Positions 9,048 to 18,156 of a DNA stretch of 61,996 nt are shown piece after piece. Each line of letters opens with the position of its first letter. Positions within the stretch are counted from its first letter, which is position 1. The position numbers and the translations under genes were made by a program. The stretch is from the NCBI GenBank assembly GCA_019694465.1, contig JAIBBV010000016.1, positions 1 to 61,996 of the forward strand. The letters are read 5' to 3'. The stretch is from Oligoflexia bacterium. Lineage in GTDB: Bacteria > Bdellovibrionota_C > UBA2361 > JAFLCA01. The notes under the pieces are model-generated. The model was not told the origin of the DNA and made no database searches. It was given only the letters and a program-made list of their open reading frames with translations.

Positions 9048-10163
9048 TTAGGCCTTAAGCAGCCGCTCGCGGTTTAAGCCCTTTAGCTCTGGGATGACAA
9101 ATTTGCCGTCCTTGCGAATGAGTTTTCCGTCAAAGTAAATTTCTCCGCCGCCCCACTCTGGGCGCTGAATCAGCACGAGGTCCCAATGTACAGCAGAGCG
9201 GTTTCCATTATCGGCCATCTCGTACGCTTGTCCGGGGGTGAAGTGGAACGAGCCAGCTATTTTCTCATCGAATAATATATCCCCCATTGGGTTCATTATG
9301 TGTGGGTTGAACCCAATAGCGAATTCTCCAACATAACGAGCTCCTGGATCTGTGTTCAAGATCTCGTTCAGGCGCTTTGAATTGCTTGAGCTCGCCTCAA
9401 CAATCTTACCTTCTTTAAAAACTAGGCGCACATTTTCAAAGCGCATACCCTGGTAAACTGAGGGAGCATTGTAAGTAATCACTCCGTTAACTGAAGTCTT
9501 CACGGGTGCTGTGAAAACTTCACCGTCTGGAATATTGAAATCGCCGCGGCAACAAATTGCAGGAATTTTCTTTATGCTAAAGGAAAGATCCGTTCCTGGG
9601 CTCAGAATTCTCACTTTATCAGTCTTCTGCATTAGTCGCTGAAGCGGGCGCATAGCGCGAGACATAGCGGGGTAATTCATCGTGCAGACATCAAAGTAGA
9701 AGTTTTCGAAAGCCTCTGTGCTCATTCCAGCCTGCTGGGCCATGCTGGGGGACGGCCAACGTAACACACACCAACGCGTCTTATTTACGCGGTAATCCAT
9801 GACTGGCAGCATCGTCTTTGAAAAAATCTTAAGCTGTTTGGGCGGCACATCGGCAGTTTCGTTGGCGTTAGCTGAGCCACGCAGAGCTATGTAGGCGTTC
9901 ATTTTCTTCATCTGGAATAGCTCTACGTCTCTAATAATGGATGCATGCTTAGTGTCAGTATCGAGCATTAGTTCGCGTCCAATACGTGGCCGGCGTACAT
10001 TAACAAATGGATATGCGCCAGCAGCACGTACGCTGCGAATGAGCTCTACTACGAACTCATCCGGAATATCGGAGACATCAATTAGCACGCGATCGTTACG
10101 TTTTACCGAAGTTGAGTAGCCTACAAGTAAGTTGGCAAGTTTGGTGAAGCGTTCGTCTTTCAT
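9048..10163 (-). CDS. M29 family aminopeptidase (AmpS/PepS type)
   Basis: About 371 residues. M29 enzymes are cytoplasmic two-metal aminopeptidases. Expected metal ligands can be seen in order: Glu in PDGEVFTAP, Glu in VGEFAIGFNP, His in SFHFTPGQAY, and His and Asp in VHWDLVL. The length is slightly under the usual ~400-410. ATG 10163 is preferred to an upstream start at 10196, because MKDERFTKLANLL matches the normal N-terminus and AGGAT precedes it. It is separated from the next upstream minus-strand gene by about 225 nt, so it probably has its own promoter. Likely role: peptide turnover. Confidence 0.9.
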   Translation of the reverse strand: MKDERFTKLANLLVGYSTSVKRNDRVLIDVSDIPDEFVVELIRSVRAAGAYPFVNVRRPRIGRELMLDTDTKHASIIRDVELFQMKKMNAYIALRGSANANETADVPPKQLKIFSKTMLPVMDYRVNKTRWCVLRWPSPSMAQQAGMSTEAFENFYFDVCTMNYPAMSRAMRPLQRLMQKTDKVRILSPGTDLSFSIKKIPAICCRGDFNIPDGEVFTAPVKTSVNGVITYNAPSVYQGMRFENVRLVFKEGKIVEASSSNSKRLNEILNTDPGARYVGEFAIGFNPHIMNPMGDILFDEKIAGSFHFTPGQAYEMADNGNRSAVHWDLVLIQRPEWGGGEIYFDGKLIRKDGKFVIPELKGLNRERLLKA

Positions 10164-10389
10164 GGCTAAGAATCCTAATCGAGAGCATCTAAACACTGGA
10201 ACTCTGGCTTTGATATCTGTTGCAACTATAGAAAGTTACTGCGCTTAGGGAAAGTCGTCAGCGTCGATCGAACAATAACGACTGACCGATGCCAAGCCAA
10301 ATCAAAAATTGCGGATTCGGGATATGCTTAATGGAATTCGCTATGCGATGTGTCCAGTGCTTAAGCGAAGTAAGCAGCTGGAGGTGTCC

Positions 10390-11526
10390 CTATCTGCTTG
10401 GCCCGGAAGTAGCCTTTGGAGTGCGAGTTGGGTTAGCAGTTGGGGTTAAGGTAGGGATTGCAGTACCTGCATCTGGTGGTGTTACGCTTCCAGGAGGAGT
10501 TAAACTTGGCGCGCGCGTTGGACTCGGCTCGGCTGTTGGTGCCTTGGTTGGGGTCGACTCTGGATTTTCAATATCGATACCGGGGGCAGTCGGCTCTGGC
10601 CTAGCCGTTTCAGTAGGGGCAATCGATCCAGTAGTCCCAGCTAGAACTTCAGCGGGGCGATTGTACGCATCTAGCACTACAGTCGCAGACATAAAATTTC
10701 CAATGGCAGCTGGAACCGCAGAGTAAATCTTACCTGCGCCCGGGAAACTGAGCGCCAATAAGGCCTCATGCTGCATGTAGCTAGCAGGGACCTGGGTGCT
10801 AACAACTATCTCACTCCGGCCCGCCGGCAGCGAGAAGGATGCCAGGGGTATATTGTTGTTGGTAGTCGTTAGCAAAAGCTGAGCCGCTACTGGTAGCCCG
10901 CTATTGCCACCAGAACCCCCGTCCTGGTCTTGAACTGTGATGGTCATCTTGACTGTCAGCATGGGAATGGAGGTGGCAGCCGGGGAAGGCTTCGCAGTAG
11001 GAGTAGGCTGAGCTGTCGGGTCGGGAGCGGCGGCGCTTGGTTCGTTCGGCCCGACAGGCAGATTTCCCTTAGTCGGATTCGGGTTACCTGAGGCCGCTTG
11101 TCCGAGTGAATCTTGTGTTGATGCGCTGTTTCCAACGTTTATAGTCGTAATCTCTATTTCGCTTGAGCTAAGTACCACAATGTTGAATGCGACGGTTGCA
11201 GCCGATGGGGGAACATCTTGACCAAGTTTAGCTTGCGCGCTTAAGCCAGACGCCTCTACAAGAATGGTGGGATTAGTGAGCCCGTCTTCAGATTTAAATA
11301 AGAAGTTTCCGTCCTGATCTGTTTTGCCAAAGTCACCAGTTTCCAAAATTGTGACTGTTGCGTCTGGTATGCCTGCGCCGCTGACGCTCTCTAGTACGCG
11401 CCCTTGGTAGTCGGCCCCAACTCCACTACTGCCGCCGCCGCAACCTGCCATTAGCAAGGTGATGATGAGAACAAATGAGATTTTTGAAATAAATGAGAAG
11501 TATTGACGGGGGACAATAGTACTCAT
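10390..11526 (-). CDS. Lipoprotein with carboxypeptidase-regulatory-like domain
   Basis: 378 residues from ATG 11526, preceded by GGTGG. The signal ends in LLMAGC, so the Cys becomes the lipidated residue. Residues ~40-100 (GRVLESVSGAGIPDATVT, then KTDQDGNFLFKS) form a carboxypeptidase-regulatory-like Ig-type domain. A Pro/Thr/Ala linker follows, then a beta-rich domain at ~190-290 (VKMTITVQDQDGG). The C-terminal 80 residues are Pro/Thr/Ser spacers of the PTPTP type, as seen in surface lipoproteins. Anchored in a membrane; specific role unknown. Confidence 0.85.
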   Translation of the reverse strand: MSTIVPRQYFSFISKISFVLIITLLMAGCGGGSSGVGADYQGRVLESVSGAGIPDATVTILETGDFGKTDQDGNFLFKSEDGLTNPTILVEASGLSAQAKLGQDVPPSAATVAFNIVVLSSSEIEITTINVGNSASTQDSLGQAASGNPNPTKGNLPVGPNEPSAAAPDPTAQPTPTAKPSPAATSIPMLTVKMTITVQDQDGGSGGNSGLPVAAQLLLTTTNNNIPLASFSLPAGRSEIVVSTQVPASYMQHEALLALSFPGAGKIYSAVPAAIGNFMSATVVLDAYNRPAEVLAGTTGSIAPTETARPEPTAPGIDIENPESTPTKAPTAEPSPTRAPSLTPPGSVTPPDAGTAIPTLTPTANPTRTPKATSGPSR

Positions 11527-11704
11527 GTAACCACCACACACACCTAGACCTACGCTTTCTTCCTAGACGGAAGACCTACAGAAGGCAAAACTTCCTTCCG
11601 CTCCTCATATCATGGAATGCACTAAATTTGCTTCTTTTTTGGGTGTAACTAGCTGAATCAGCGTTGGGCGCGACCCGCAACTACAAGAAATTCGTAGGCT
11701 TTGC

Positions 11705-12523
11705 TTAGTCCTCGTCCGCTGGCTCGCCCTCGGCGCTTAGGACGCGACTAAATGAGGCTATGAAAACCTTATTGCCGCCTGTTTTGCCCTTCTTGGGGTG
11801 TAGATCAAGGTCAAATTTAGCTAGGAAGTCACGCACCTTCTTATGGAATAGATTTCCCTCTCGGTAAAACCACTGCCTAATGGTAGGTAGGTCCTCCTTG
11901 GCAATATTGTCGTACTCAGTCCTAATATGTAGGTTCGGTGGCTTTATGCCTCCAAGAATTGTCTCTTCAATTGAGTGCAGTAAGTGGGTGGCGTCCTCGG
12001 AAAACATCTTAAATCCACCCTCTGGATCGCCCTTGGGAACATAGGCGCGGTAAACTAATTTAACCCCATTCCCAACTCGTTTTACGGCACCGGTGCGTTC
12101 GAGATCGAAAAGCACTGTTCCAGGATGCACATTAGTGCACTCAGTGCGTACAAGTTGCACGAATTCAGAATTGTCGCCATCAAGGCTTAGCACACGCGGC
12201 TTGCGCGATTTAGTCAGAAACTGAGGATCAGCAAGCCAACGCCCAATAACTCGAGTGGAATAGGCTGGATTTTGCTCCTTAACTTCTCCACTCCAAATAC
12301 GATTTATCTCGCCGCGGTGTAAACCTGTTGCGACGCATAGGCGGCTAGCATTAACCTTTTCGCCCTGAGCCTGTAAGTTTTCAGCGGCTATGTCTACAGT
12401 CGCCAATTTTAGAAGCTCTGTGAGCTCGCGAAAGCCAATTGAGTGCCGCAGCGAAAAGCGCACTATTGGCTTTAGCATATGGCAAATGCAACGAGAGAGT
12501 ACTTCGCGGAACTGGTCGGTCAT
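11705..12523 (-). CDS. DUF6502 family protein
   Basis: 272 residues. The N-terminal part, with LKPIVRFSLRHSIGFRELTELLK followed by SRLCVATGLHRGEINRI, matches my recollection of the DUF6502 family: a helix-turn-helix-like region in which a 'tGl.R.ev' segment is conserved. It continues with VIGRWLADPQFL, a typical 'W..dp.fl' element, and LVYRAYVPKGDP. The family has no established function; the HTH-like start suggests DNA binding or regulation. It is monocistronic. A basic C-terminus (DLHPKKGKTGGNK) is consistent with nucleic-acid contact. Start ATG 12523. Confidence 0.8.
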   Translation of the reverse strand: MTDQFREVLSRCICHMLKPIVRFSLRHSIGFRELTELLKLATVDIAAENLQAQGEKVNASRLCVATGLHRGEINRIWSGEVKEQNPAYSTRVIGRWLADPQFLTKSRKPRVLSLDGDNSEFVQLVRTECTNVHPGTVLFDLERTGAVKRVGNGVKLVYRAYVPKGDPEGGFKMFSEDATHLLHSIEETILGGIKPPNLHIRTEYDNIAKEDLPTIRQWFYREGNLFHKKVRDFLAKFDLDLHPKKGKTGGNKVFIASFSRVLSAEGEPADED

Positions 12524-13068
12524 AAATTACCCTGGATCTTTCAGCCACTACTCTAGGTTATGACTATGAATGCTGAAGAACATCGTTATTCTAGTGCTTC
12601 AGTCTGTCATTTCACCCTGCAACTTTGCAATCCCGCGAAAAAGCTCCATTTTTCCGCGTTTTCCAGCCTTTCTAAGAGTCCCAAAGCAAAATACTAGCAG
12701 TATTAGTATCGACTGCTTAATAATTGCATTTTATAATCGGGCGCTAAATTTAGTGTTTCCTTGCTCGGCGCGTGGGCCAAGATCCTGTTAGGCTTAATCT
12801 CGGCGTTTATATTTTTGAGGCTGGTCAGCTTTCCGCCTTTCGCGGAGCTAATCCTAGACGTTTTTTTTGAGGCAATCTCAAGGCATTGAAGGGGCTACTA
12901 AGAACTCGTAATTTGCATTGAGCGATTTGCGTACATCAGTACTTGGGCGTAGTTTTGTGGGCGGGTAGATGAGTTTAGAATCTGTGCTGCATCAGTTGCC
13001 GCACAGGTGGTTTTCCGCTCTACGAGGCTACTGGAGAATTTCGCCAGAAGCATCGTAGGACGGAGTGA
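12524..13068. other. Non-coding stretch between divergent genes
   Basis: I see no convincing gene here. The longest frame (12570-12791, 73 codons) has no ribosome binding site or recognisable protein features. A run of eight T lies at 12861-12868. The region must hold the promoters of the DUF6502 gene (minus) and the 13069 gene (plus), but no clear -35/-10 pair stands out. Confidence 0.5.
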
Positions 13069-13800
13069 ATGCGAAGGTTCTTTCGTCCTGACCCTTATCC
13101 CCTCGTTTCTAACCCTTTATACCCCATGCACGATTCCCCTGTGGTGCTGTCTCGACCGGTGTCCTTTTGGCTTTGGCTGGAGCGGACTTTTCCTGAGCGA
13201 TTCGCCCGCCTTTTGGGGCTGGTGTGTGTGCTGTGTGTAGCGGGAGTAGTCGCATCAGCTGGCTTTGGTTTCTGGCTTGGTCAGTCCGGGCTGCTGTGGG
13301 TGTCCATCGCGCTGGCTATTTTCCCGACCTATCTCTTCTTGGAGCGGCAGAACGGTCGTACTAGACTGCGCGTGAAAGATGGTGAGGTCCTGCTAGGTAG
13401 GTTTGGAACGACAACTCTCCTCAATGTAGATCAGAGTCTACCGTGGACTGCTATGCTAGAGCCTCATCTTTTCGTGACCAATCCGGTGGTTGGACAGCGG
13501 ATTGAGTACCGAATTTGGCTTGATGGTCATTCGATGAGGCTAGGCCTGTTGGTTAGTCTGCATCTTGAAGCCAACAGCGCCTTTCTTGGTCGGCTTAGTC
13601 TAACGCTTGAAGGTATCCGCCAAATTCTGCGTGATGATGTGGAGTACATGTTCCATGGAGACAAAGCTCTGGCCCTCAGGGACCAAGGCAATTGGGACAG
13701 CTTGAGCGCAGAGTTGACTTCCGCAGCTAGGCTTTCGTTTGAGCAGCAGGTCCGAGGCTACACGCCGACCTTGAAGCTGTTGGATTTGAAGCCGTTGTAG
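13069..13800 (+). CDS. Membrane protein with two N-terminal helices, unknown
   Basis: 243 residues. ATG 13069 is preceded by GGACGGAG. A second ATG at 13126 would also leave both hydrophobic segments intact: residues ~46-70 (LLGLVCVLCVAGVVASAGFG) and ~75-90 (LLWVSIALAIFPTYLFL). The remaining ~150 residues are soluble, with a beta-rich part (RVKDGEVLLGRFGTTTLLNV, YRIWLDGHSMRLG) and a helical C-terminus. Topology suggests an inner-membrane protein with a cytoplasmic domain. Not recognised. Confidence 0.75.
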   Translation: MRRFFRPDPYPLVSNPLYPMHDSPVVLSRPVSFWLWLERTFPERFARLLGLVCVLCVAGVVASAGFGFWLGQSGLLWVSIALAIFPTYLFLERQNGRTRLRVKDGEVLLGRFGTTTLLNVDQSLPWTAMLEPHLFVTNPVVGQRIEYRIWLDGHSMRLGLLVSLHLEANSAFLGRLSLTLEGIRQILRDDVEYMFHGDKALALRDQGNWDSLSAELTSAARLSFEQQVRGYTPTLKLLDLKPL

Positions 13801-13989
13801 TTGAAGGGGTCATCTGGCGGCGTTCGTCAAATGACTGCGGTAGGGCTCGAGAGTGTTCAGGACATACTCTAGGAGGTCTTTTCTTGGTTCTGCATTCACT
13901 CCGCCCTGCTGTCATTTTTCCAAGCTATGCTAAGTTGCATAAAGCTGTTTATGCCAAGCAAATACTAGCTTAGAATATCGCTCAAATTC

Positions 13990-14595
13990 ATGAAAACAAT
14001 CCCATCCCTCGATACCAAAGGACTAAGCTTTCATCCCGTTATCCATCTTCCTGATGATTATGAAGTTTATGATTTAACGGGTGAGTATGACCCTCTGCGT
14101 ATTCCCGCCTTGCCTTATGGAATTGGAAAGTACAACGAACAGCGTAAGGGCGTGTACACGCAGGATCTCTTTAGCGGGGTGCGCGATATACATGTTGGTA
14201 TCGACATCGGTTGCCCGATTGGTACACAGGTACATGCATTTTTTGATGGCGAGATTTTTCTCTTTGGAAATAACCCGGCTCCAGGTGACTACGGCTACAC
14301 GCTAATTACAAAGCATACTTTAAATTCTGTGCCCGTGTGGGCACTACATGGCCATCTTTCGGAAGCATCTATTTCTGAAAAAGTAAGAGGCTCCAAGATT
14401 AGAGCTGGCCAAGTTATTGCTTGGGTAGGGGACCGCCATGAAAATGGTGGCTGGAACCCGCATTTGCACTTTCAGTTAAGTTTAGTAGAGCCGGAAAAAG
14501 CTGATTTGCCAGGGGTCGTGTCGTCTGCCGATCGGGAATGGGCCCTAAAAATTTATCCTGACCCTCAACTCGTGCTCGGCTTAAAAAAAATCTAG
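13990..14595 (+). CDS. M23 (LytM) family metallopeptidase
   Basis: 201 residues. The zinc-site pattern of M23 peptidases is complete: HxxxD in IHVGIDIG, a mid-domain His in ALHGHLS, and HxH in NPHLHFQLS. The glycine-rich turns of the fold are in place (DGEIFLFGNN, GQVIAWVGDR). M23 enzymes cut peptide cross-links in cell walls. There is no signal peptide or membrane segment, so this copy is either cytoplasmic with another substrate or exported without a Sec signal. ATG 13990 gives the natural start MKTIPSLD. Confidence 0.85.
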   Translation: MKTIPSLDTKGLSFHPVIHLPDDYEVYDLTGEYDPLRIPALPYGIGKYNEQRKGVYTQDLFSGVRDIHVGIDIGCPIGTQVHAFFDGEIFLFGNNPAPGDYGYTLITKHTLNSVPVWALHGHLSEASISEKVRGSKIRAGQVIAWVGDRHENGGWNPHLHFQLSLVEPEKADLPGVVSSADREWALKIYPDPQLVLGLKKI

Positions 14596-14620
14596 ATGAT
14601 ATCACTTAATTAGGATGGCT

Positions 14621-14830
14621 GATCTCTGCGGTCTCCGTGTCTGCGCGTTAAAAAGCTTCTGAGCCAGTCCTCCAAATCTTCACCAATCCTCGATGTAGGG
14701 CTGAAGCTGGGAAGCTTTGGGAATTCCCCAGTAGAAAACCTGACGGTCGCATTAGGTAGTAATGTGCGTGCAGATCTGCATGTTGAGCAAAAATTGAGTA
14801 AAACGCGGAGACGCAGAGACCACGGAGATC
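14621..14830. repeat. Imperfect inverted repeat, 30-nt arms (CTCTGCGTCTC type)
   Basis: The arms are 14621-14650 (begins GATCTCTGCGGTCTCCG) and 14801-14830 (ends CCACGGAGATC); I count roughly 22 of 30 positions complementary. The sequence belongs to the 'CTCTGCGTCTCTGCG' kind of dispersed repeat often seen in environmental bacterial genomes. The enclosed 150 bp shows no gene. A related fragment, CACTCTGTGGTTAA, is at 22868-22880. The rest of 14596-15064 is non-coding apart from the next repeat entry. Confidence 0.55.
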
Positions 14831-14888
14831 GAGCACAAGCCCGACGCTGTTGCAGACCGTATAGCGCTCGGCGCATTAGTTTTCATTT

Positions 14889-14906
14889 TGTTACGCACTC
14901 TAATAC
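14889..14906. repeat. Dispersed GTTACG repeat, copy 2 (partial)
   Basis: Sequence in this stretch (CATTTTGTTACGCACTC, then TAATAC) matches the tail of the repeat at 263-316 with one or two changes. The paired GGATTGCTC stem of copy 1 is missing here. It is followed at 14938-14966 by a separate weak repeat (CTAGAGGTTATCCGAAAATACC) also present at 22795-22823. Confidence 0.5.
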
Positions 14907-15064
14907 TGGCGTGCTCTAAATGTAGATGGCGCGTGTACTAGAGGTTATCCGAAAATACCGGAAAATAATGGAGGCCCCGTATGCGAGTCCCATTTTTGTG
15001 TGGCGTGGCAATCTCAGAGCGCATTCAAGAACTGATCTCAAGCTGCGCTCTATAAATCCACCCA

Positions 15065-17131
15065 CTAGAATGGCCCTGTTGCTAGCACGCTGCGAAGTTT
15101 TTGAATGGCCTTAATGGCCGCAGTTTTAGCCTTGGCAAAATCGTACCTTCCAGCTTTGAGCATAGCTTTAACGGACTTTGAAAGCTTGGTGTGTAGCTTG
15201 CTCACGCTAACTGTGCTGCTGGCAAGCACTACCCTTGTTGAAACTGTGCCAACAAATGTAGCTAGAGACTTGTCGGCAGCAAGGATTGCTTTGCGCAGTT
15301 TGGCGTCAGCCTTTTTCTTACTGGCGCTAGCGTTGAAGGGAAGCAGCGATAGCTTCTTGATGCGGTTTTCATGGGCCTTTAGCCGCGCGATTAGTTCGCT
15401 GGTCGGTAGGCAGTCGATGGCACCATTTAAGTTACTGTCGGTTTCGGCTATCCCGCATCCACACAAGGCAGGATTTAGCTTAGTAGCATCATTGGGACAT
15501 AAATCGCAGGCGTCTCCTGCTGAGTCTTCATCCGTATTTAGTTGGTCAGAATTTGCAAGATTCGGGCAGTTATCGCCTGCGTCGCAGACCAGGTCCCCAT
15601 CGCTATCTGAGCATGCTGAGTGGCAATTCTGTAAAACTGCGAGTGCGTAGCTGCTATCGCTTGAGCCTGCTTCAACTGATACACGCACAAAATAAGTACC
15701 AGCTGCCAAAGTCATCACTCTGCCAGTCCCAGTCGCCTGTGAGAGCTGCACCGAATCATTTGCCGCCAGCACTTGACTCCCATCCAGTCCGATAATTTGG
15801 ACGTTACTCTTTGTGATTAGACCATTTCTCTCAGGATCGTTATCCACCACTACACTTACAACGTCGCCGAAATTTGCGTTGAATGAAAAGTAATCACTAT
15901 CGGTTGCAGTAGCGCTGCCGTGCATAACCGCAGCTCGTACCGTGTTGGCAGTACCAGCAGCATCATTTGGTTCACTCTCATTTGCTAGGTCACCAGGACG
16001 AGAAATAATGGAGCTTAAAATATAAGGATTAAGTGCAGCGTCATCGCCAAGCTCTCGAATGCGCATGAATAGATTGCCTGCCTCCGTAAGCGCCAGTCCA
16101 GCAACAGCTGAACTGTTACCTGGGCCAGAATTTGTATCAAATCCGATAGTAGCCCCGCTTGATGATAAAATTTCTAAGCTACTTGTATCGCTCGCCTGAG
16201 CCGCTGTTGTATCCACCCAAGCAAAGAGTTGTGAGCCAGCATTTATATTGGAACTGAACCAGATGTCGCTATCTCCAGGGCTGGCAATTTTGCCAAGGCC
16301 ACAGTTGCCCATGGGTAGAAGTGAGGCAGAAGCGGAGACTTCATTTGGTTCATTCTCAAAGCTAAAAGACTCTTGGCTGGGTGCCTTGAATAACACCGCG
16401 TAGTCAGGTGGCAGGCTATTGGCCGAATTGCACGCATGCATCAGTGAAATATTACCGCTCAAATCTTTAATTCCAGTGCTTGAGCTGCTTCCCGCTTCAG
16501 GATTCCCAGAGGGCAGAAGCATCATAATGTTGCCACTCGAGTAAAGTACTGCTTGAGCGTCGAATGAGTCTGTGGGTAGGCCAAAATGGTCGATATTGTC
16601 CCATTGAAAGACAGCGCAAGCGTCTTGGCCACCCTGCTGATATGGGCAGGAGGAGAATGTTTGGACGTACCCACCGCGAGATATGCTGGGTGGATTTTCA
16701 AGCAGTAGATCATCCCAGATGACTGAAATAATTCCATTTGGGCCACCGGCGGTGAATGGGCACTGATTGCTGAATGAGTCAGAATCTGCACCCAGCTGAA
16801 AGTGCAGAAAGCCATTGCTGCTCATATGGATTGTATCGAAGAAGCGTCCATAGAAGGGAAAACCAAAGCCAGAGTTAAGGGCGCTCAGGGATATATTGAT
16901 AGCTGTGCCGTCATCCGCATTGTTTGCTATGGCTGGTAGAGCATCGGGATCCACAAATGTTAGGCGTGTGCCTGTAGTCGAAATATCAATAAATGAGAAA
17001 ACTGGACCAGCTGCTTCTAAGCTGTCGGTTGAGCGGTATCCGTAGGCATCGGGCCCGGTGCTAATTGAGAAAGCGGCTATAGGAAGTGTGAACTGAAGAA
17101 AGAAACATACAGTCAATATAATAGCGCGCAT
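15065..17131 (-). CDS. Secreted multidomain protein with PPC and thrombospondin-3 repeats
   Basis: 688 residues. Sec signal peptide (MRAIILTVCFFLQF..IAAF). Residues ~60-260 form a beta-rich domain with SSNGFLHF and IWDDLLLENPP, resembling extracellular nidogen-like or choice-of-anchor domains. Two bacterial pre-peptidase C-terminal (PPC) beta-sandwiches follow, each opened by a NEPNE/SEPND signature (around residues 265 and 390). Then thrombospondin type 3 calcium-binding repeats (DSDGDLVCDAGDNCPN, DEDSAGDACDLCPND). The Lys/Ala-rich helical C-terminus (~590-688) has an unusual basic composition. No protease domain is present. Likely a calcium-stabilised surface or exported protein; ligand unknown. 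Confidence 0.88.
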   Translation of the reverse strand: MRAIILTVCFFLQFTLPIAAFSISTGPDAYGYRSTDSLEAAGPVFSFIDISTTGTRLTFVDPDALPAIANNADDGTAINISLSALNSGFGFPFYGRFFDTIHMSSNGFLHFQLGADSDSFSNQCPFTAGGPNGIISVIWDDLLLENPPSISRGGYVQTFSSCPYQQGGQDACAVFQWDNIDHFGLPTDSFDAQAVLYSSGNIMMLLPSGNPEAGSSSSTGIKDLSGNISLMHACNSANSLPPDYAVLFKAPSQESFSFENEPNEVSASASLLPMGNCGLGKIASPGDSDIWFSSNINAGSQLFAWVDTTAAQASDTSSLEILSSSGATIGFDTNSGPGNSSAVAGLALTEAGNLFMRIRELGDDAALNPYILSSIISRPGDLANESEPNDAAGTANTVRAAVMHGSATATDSDYFSFNANFGDVVSVVVDNDPERNGLITKSNVQIIGLDGSQVLAANDSVQLSQATGTGRVMTLAAGTYFVRVSVEAGSSDSSYALAVLQNCHSACSDSDGDLVCDAGDNCPNLANSDQLNTDEDSAGDACDLCPNDATKLNPALCGCGIAETDSNLNGAIDCLPTSELIARLKAHENRIKKLSLLPFNASASKKKADAKLRKAILAADKSLATFVGTVSTRVVLASSTVSVSKLHTKLSKSVKAMLKAGRYDFAKAKTAAIKAIQKLRSVLATGPF

Positions 17132-17515
17132 GGTGGAGCTGAACCTCTCTAGATACAGTGCAAATTCTGTGTAGGAGCTTAGAGCTTGCTGTAAAAAGTC
17201 GACAGACTCTTGTTGTGGCTAGCATTGGCTGTGCTCAGCGTTGGCCCCCATACAACTTAGGGGGAACTTCACCAATTAGGTCGAAGGTGCACACTTGGCT
17301 GCCAGCTCAAAGCGCTGCCATTGCTATTGTAGGGGTGGAGAGGGCTTGTCTAGGTAACTAGTTGAAATGGCTGAATATAGTTGCTGTTCGCAGGGACACC
17401 TAGCCGGCGGATTTAAGGTCCCAGGTCGCTTCTCTTGCACTCAAAGCTATGTCATTCTTCCCGCACTTTGACCTGCTTCAATCATAAAGTGTCAAAAAGG
17501 AAAGGGTTTGTATCT
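17132..17515. other. Divergent intergenic region before the phosphate operon
   Basis: Non-coding between the PPC protein gene (minus) and the DUF47 gene (plus). The only clear signal is the purine-rich ribosome binding site AAAAAGGAAAGGG at 17494-17506, ahead of ATG 17516. I see no Pho-box-like direct repeat that I could defend. Confidence 0.5.
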
Positions 17516-18145
17516 ATGTTTTCCTTACAAGAGTTCCTGGGGAAGGATCCACGATTTTTTGATCTACTAGAAGGGACGGCGCGTGAGGCGCACGCGTCTG
17601 CTAAAGCGCTTCATAAAATTGTTTCAAGCAGTGGGCAGAGCGCTGATTTGCACCTTGTTCGCCAGTCGCGTGCCACAAGTAAGCGCATGACTGAAGAACT
17701 TTCTGAGTTGGCCGTTAAGACTTTTGTCACGGTGCTTGATCGTGAGGACCTCGAGACTTTGGCGTCTGCTATTTACCGGATTCCTAAGCCCTTGGAGAAG
17801 TTTGCTGAGCGCTATGTGCTATTGCGCGAAATTTTTCAGTCCACCAACACTTTCCATCAGATTGACCTAGTTGAAGATGCTACACATATCGTATTGTTGA
17901 TGGTGAAAAGTTTGCGCCGCGGAATTATGCCAGAGTTGGTGCACCGGCTTAATTCAAAGCTGCAGGACATTGAGGCACAGGCAGATAATCTTGAAATCGA
18001 TTTGCTCCGGGATCTATATAGGAGCGTTAAGAATCCTGCTGAGATCGTAGCAACGCGCGATTTATTCGACCTGCTTGAGAAGGCAATCGATCGCTGCCGC
18101 GATACAGGCAATCACGTACTGCATATTTGCCATAAGAATTCTTAA
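17516..18145 (+). CDS. PhoU-like DUF47 family phosphate regulator
   Basis: 209 residues, all helical, of the DUF47/TIGR00153 family, two-bundle PhoU relatives almost always paired with Pit phosphate transporters. ATG 17516 is chosen because the AAAAAGGAAAGGG ribosome site precedes it and the protein then begins MFSLQEFLGKD as in family members; an upstream extension to 17435 lacks support. Acidic metal-binding positions of PhoU are plausible in SRATSKRMTEEL and LQDIEAQADNLE. It is followed after 11 nt by pit, so the two are probably co-transcribed and the protein likely controls or gates Pit. Confidence 0.9.
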   Translation: MFSLQEFLGKDPRFFDLLEGTAREAHASAKALHKIVSSSGQSADLHLVRQSRATSKRMTEELSELAVKTFVTVLDREDLETLASAIYRIPKPLEKFAERYVLLREIFQSTNTFHQIDLVEDATHIVLLMVKSLRRGIMPELVHRLNSKLQDIEAQADNLEIDLLRDLYRSVKNPAEIVATRDLFDLLEKAIDRCRDTGNHVLHICHKNS

Positions 18146-18156
18146 ATTTAGGTCAC

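Noticed and set aside
12570..12791. Small plus-strand frame
   Set aside because: No ribosome binding site, no recognisable features, AT-rich non-coding DNA.
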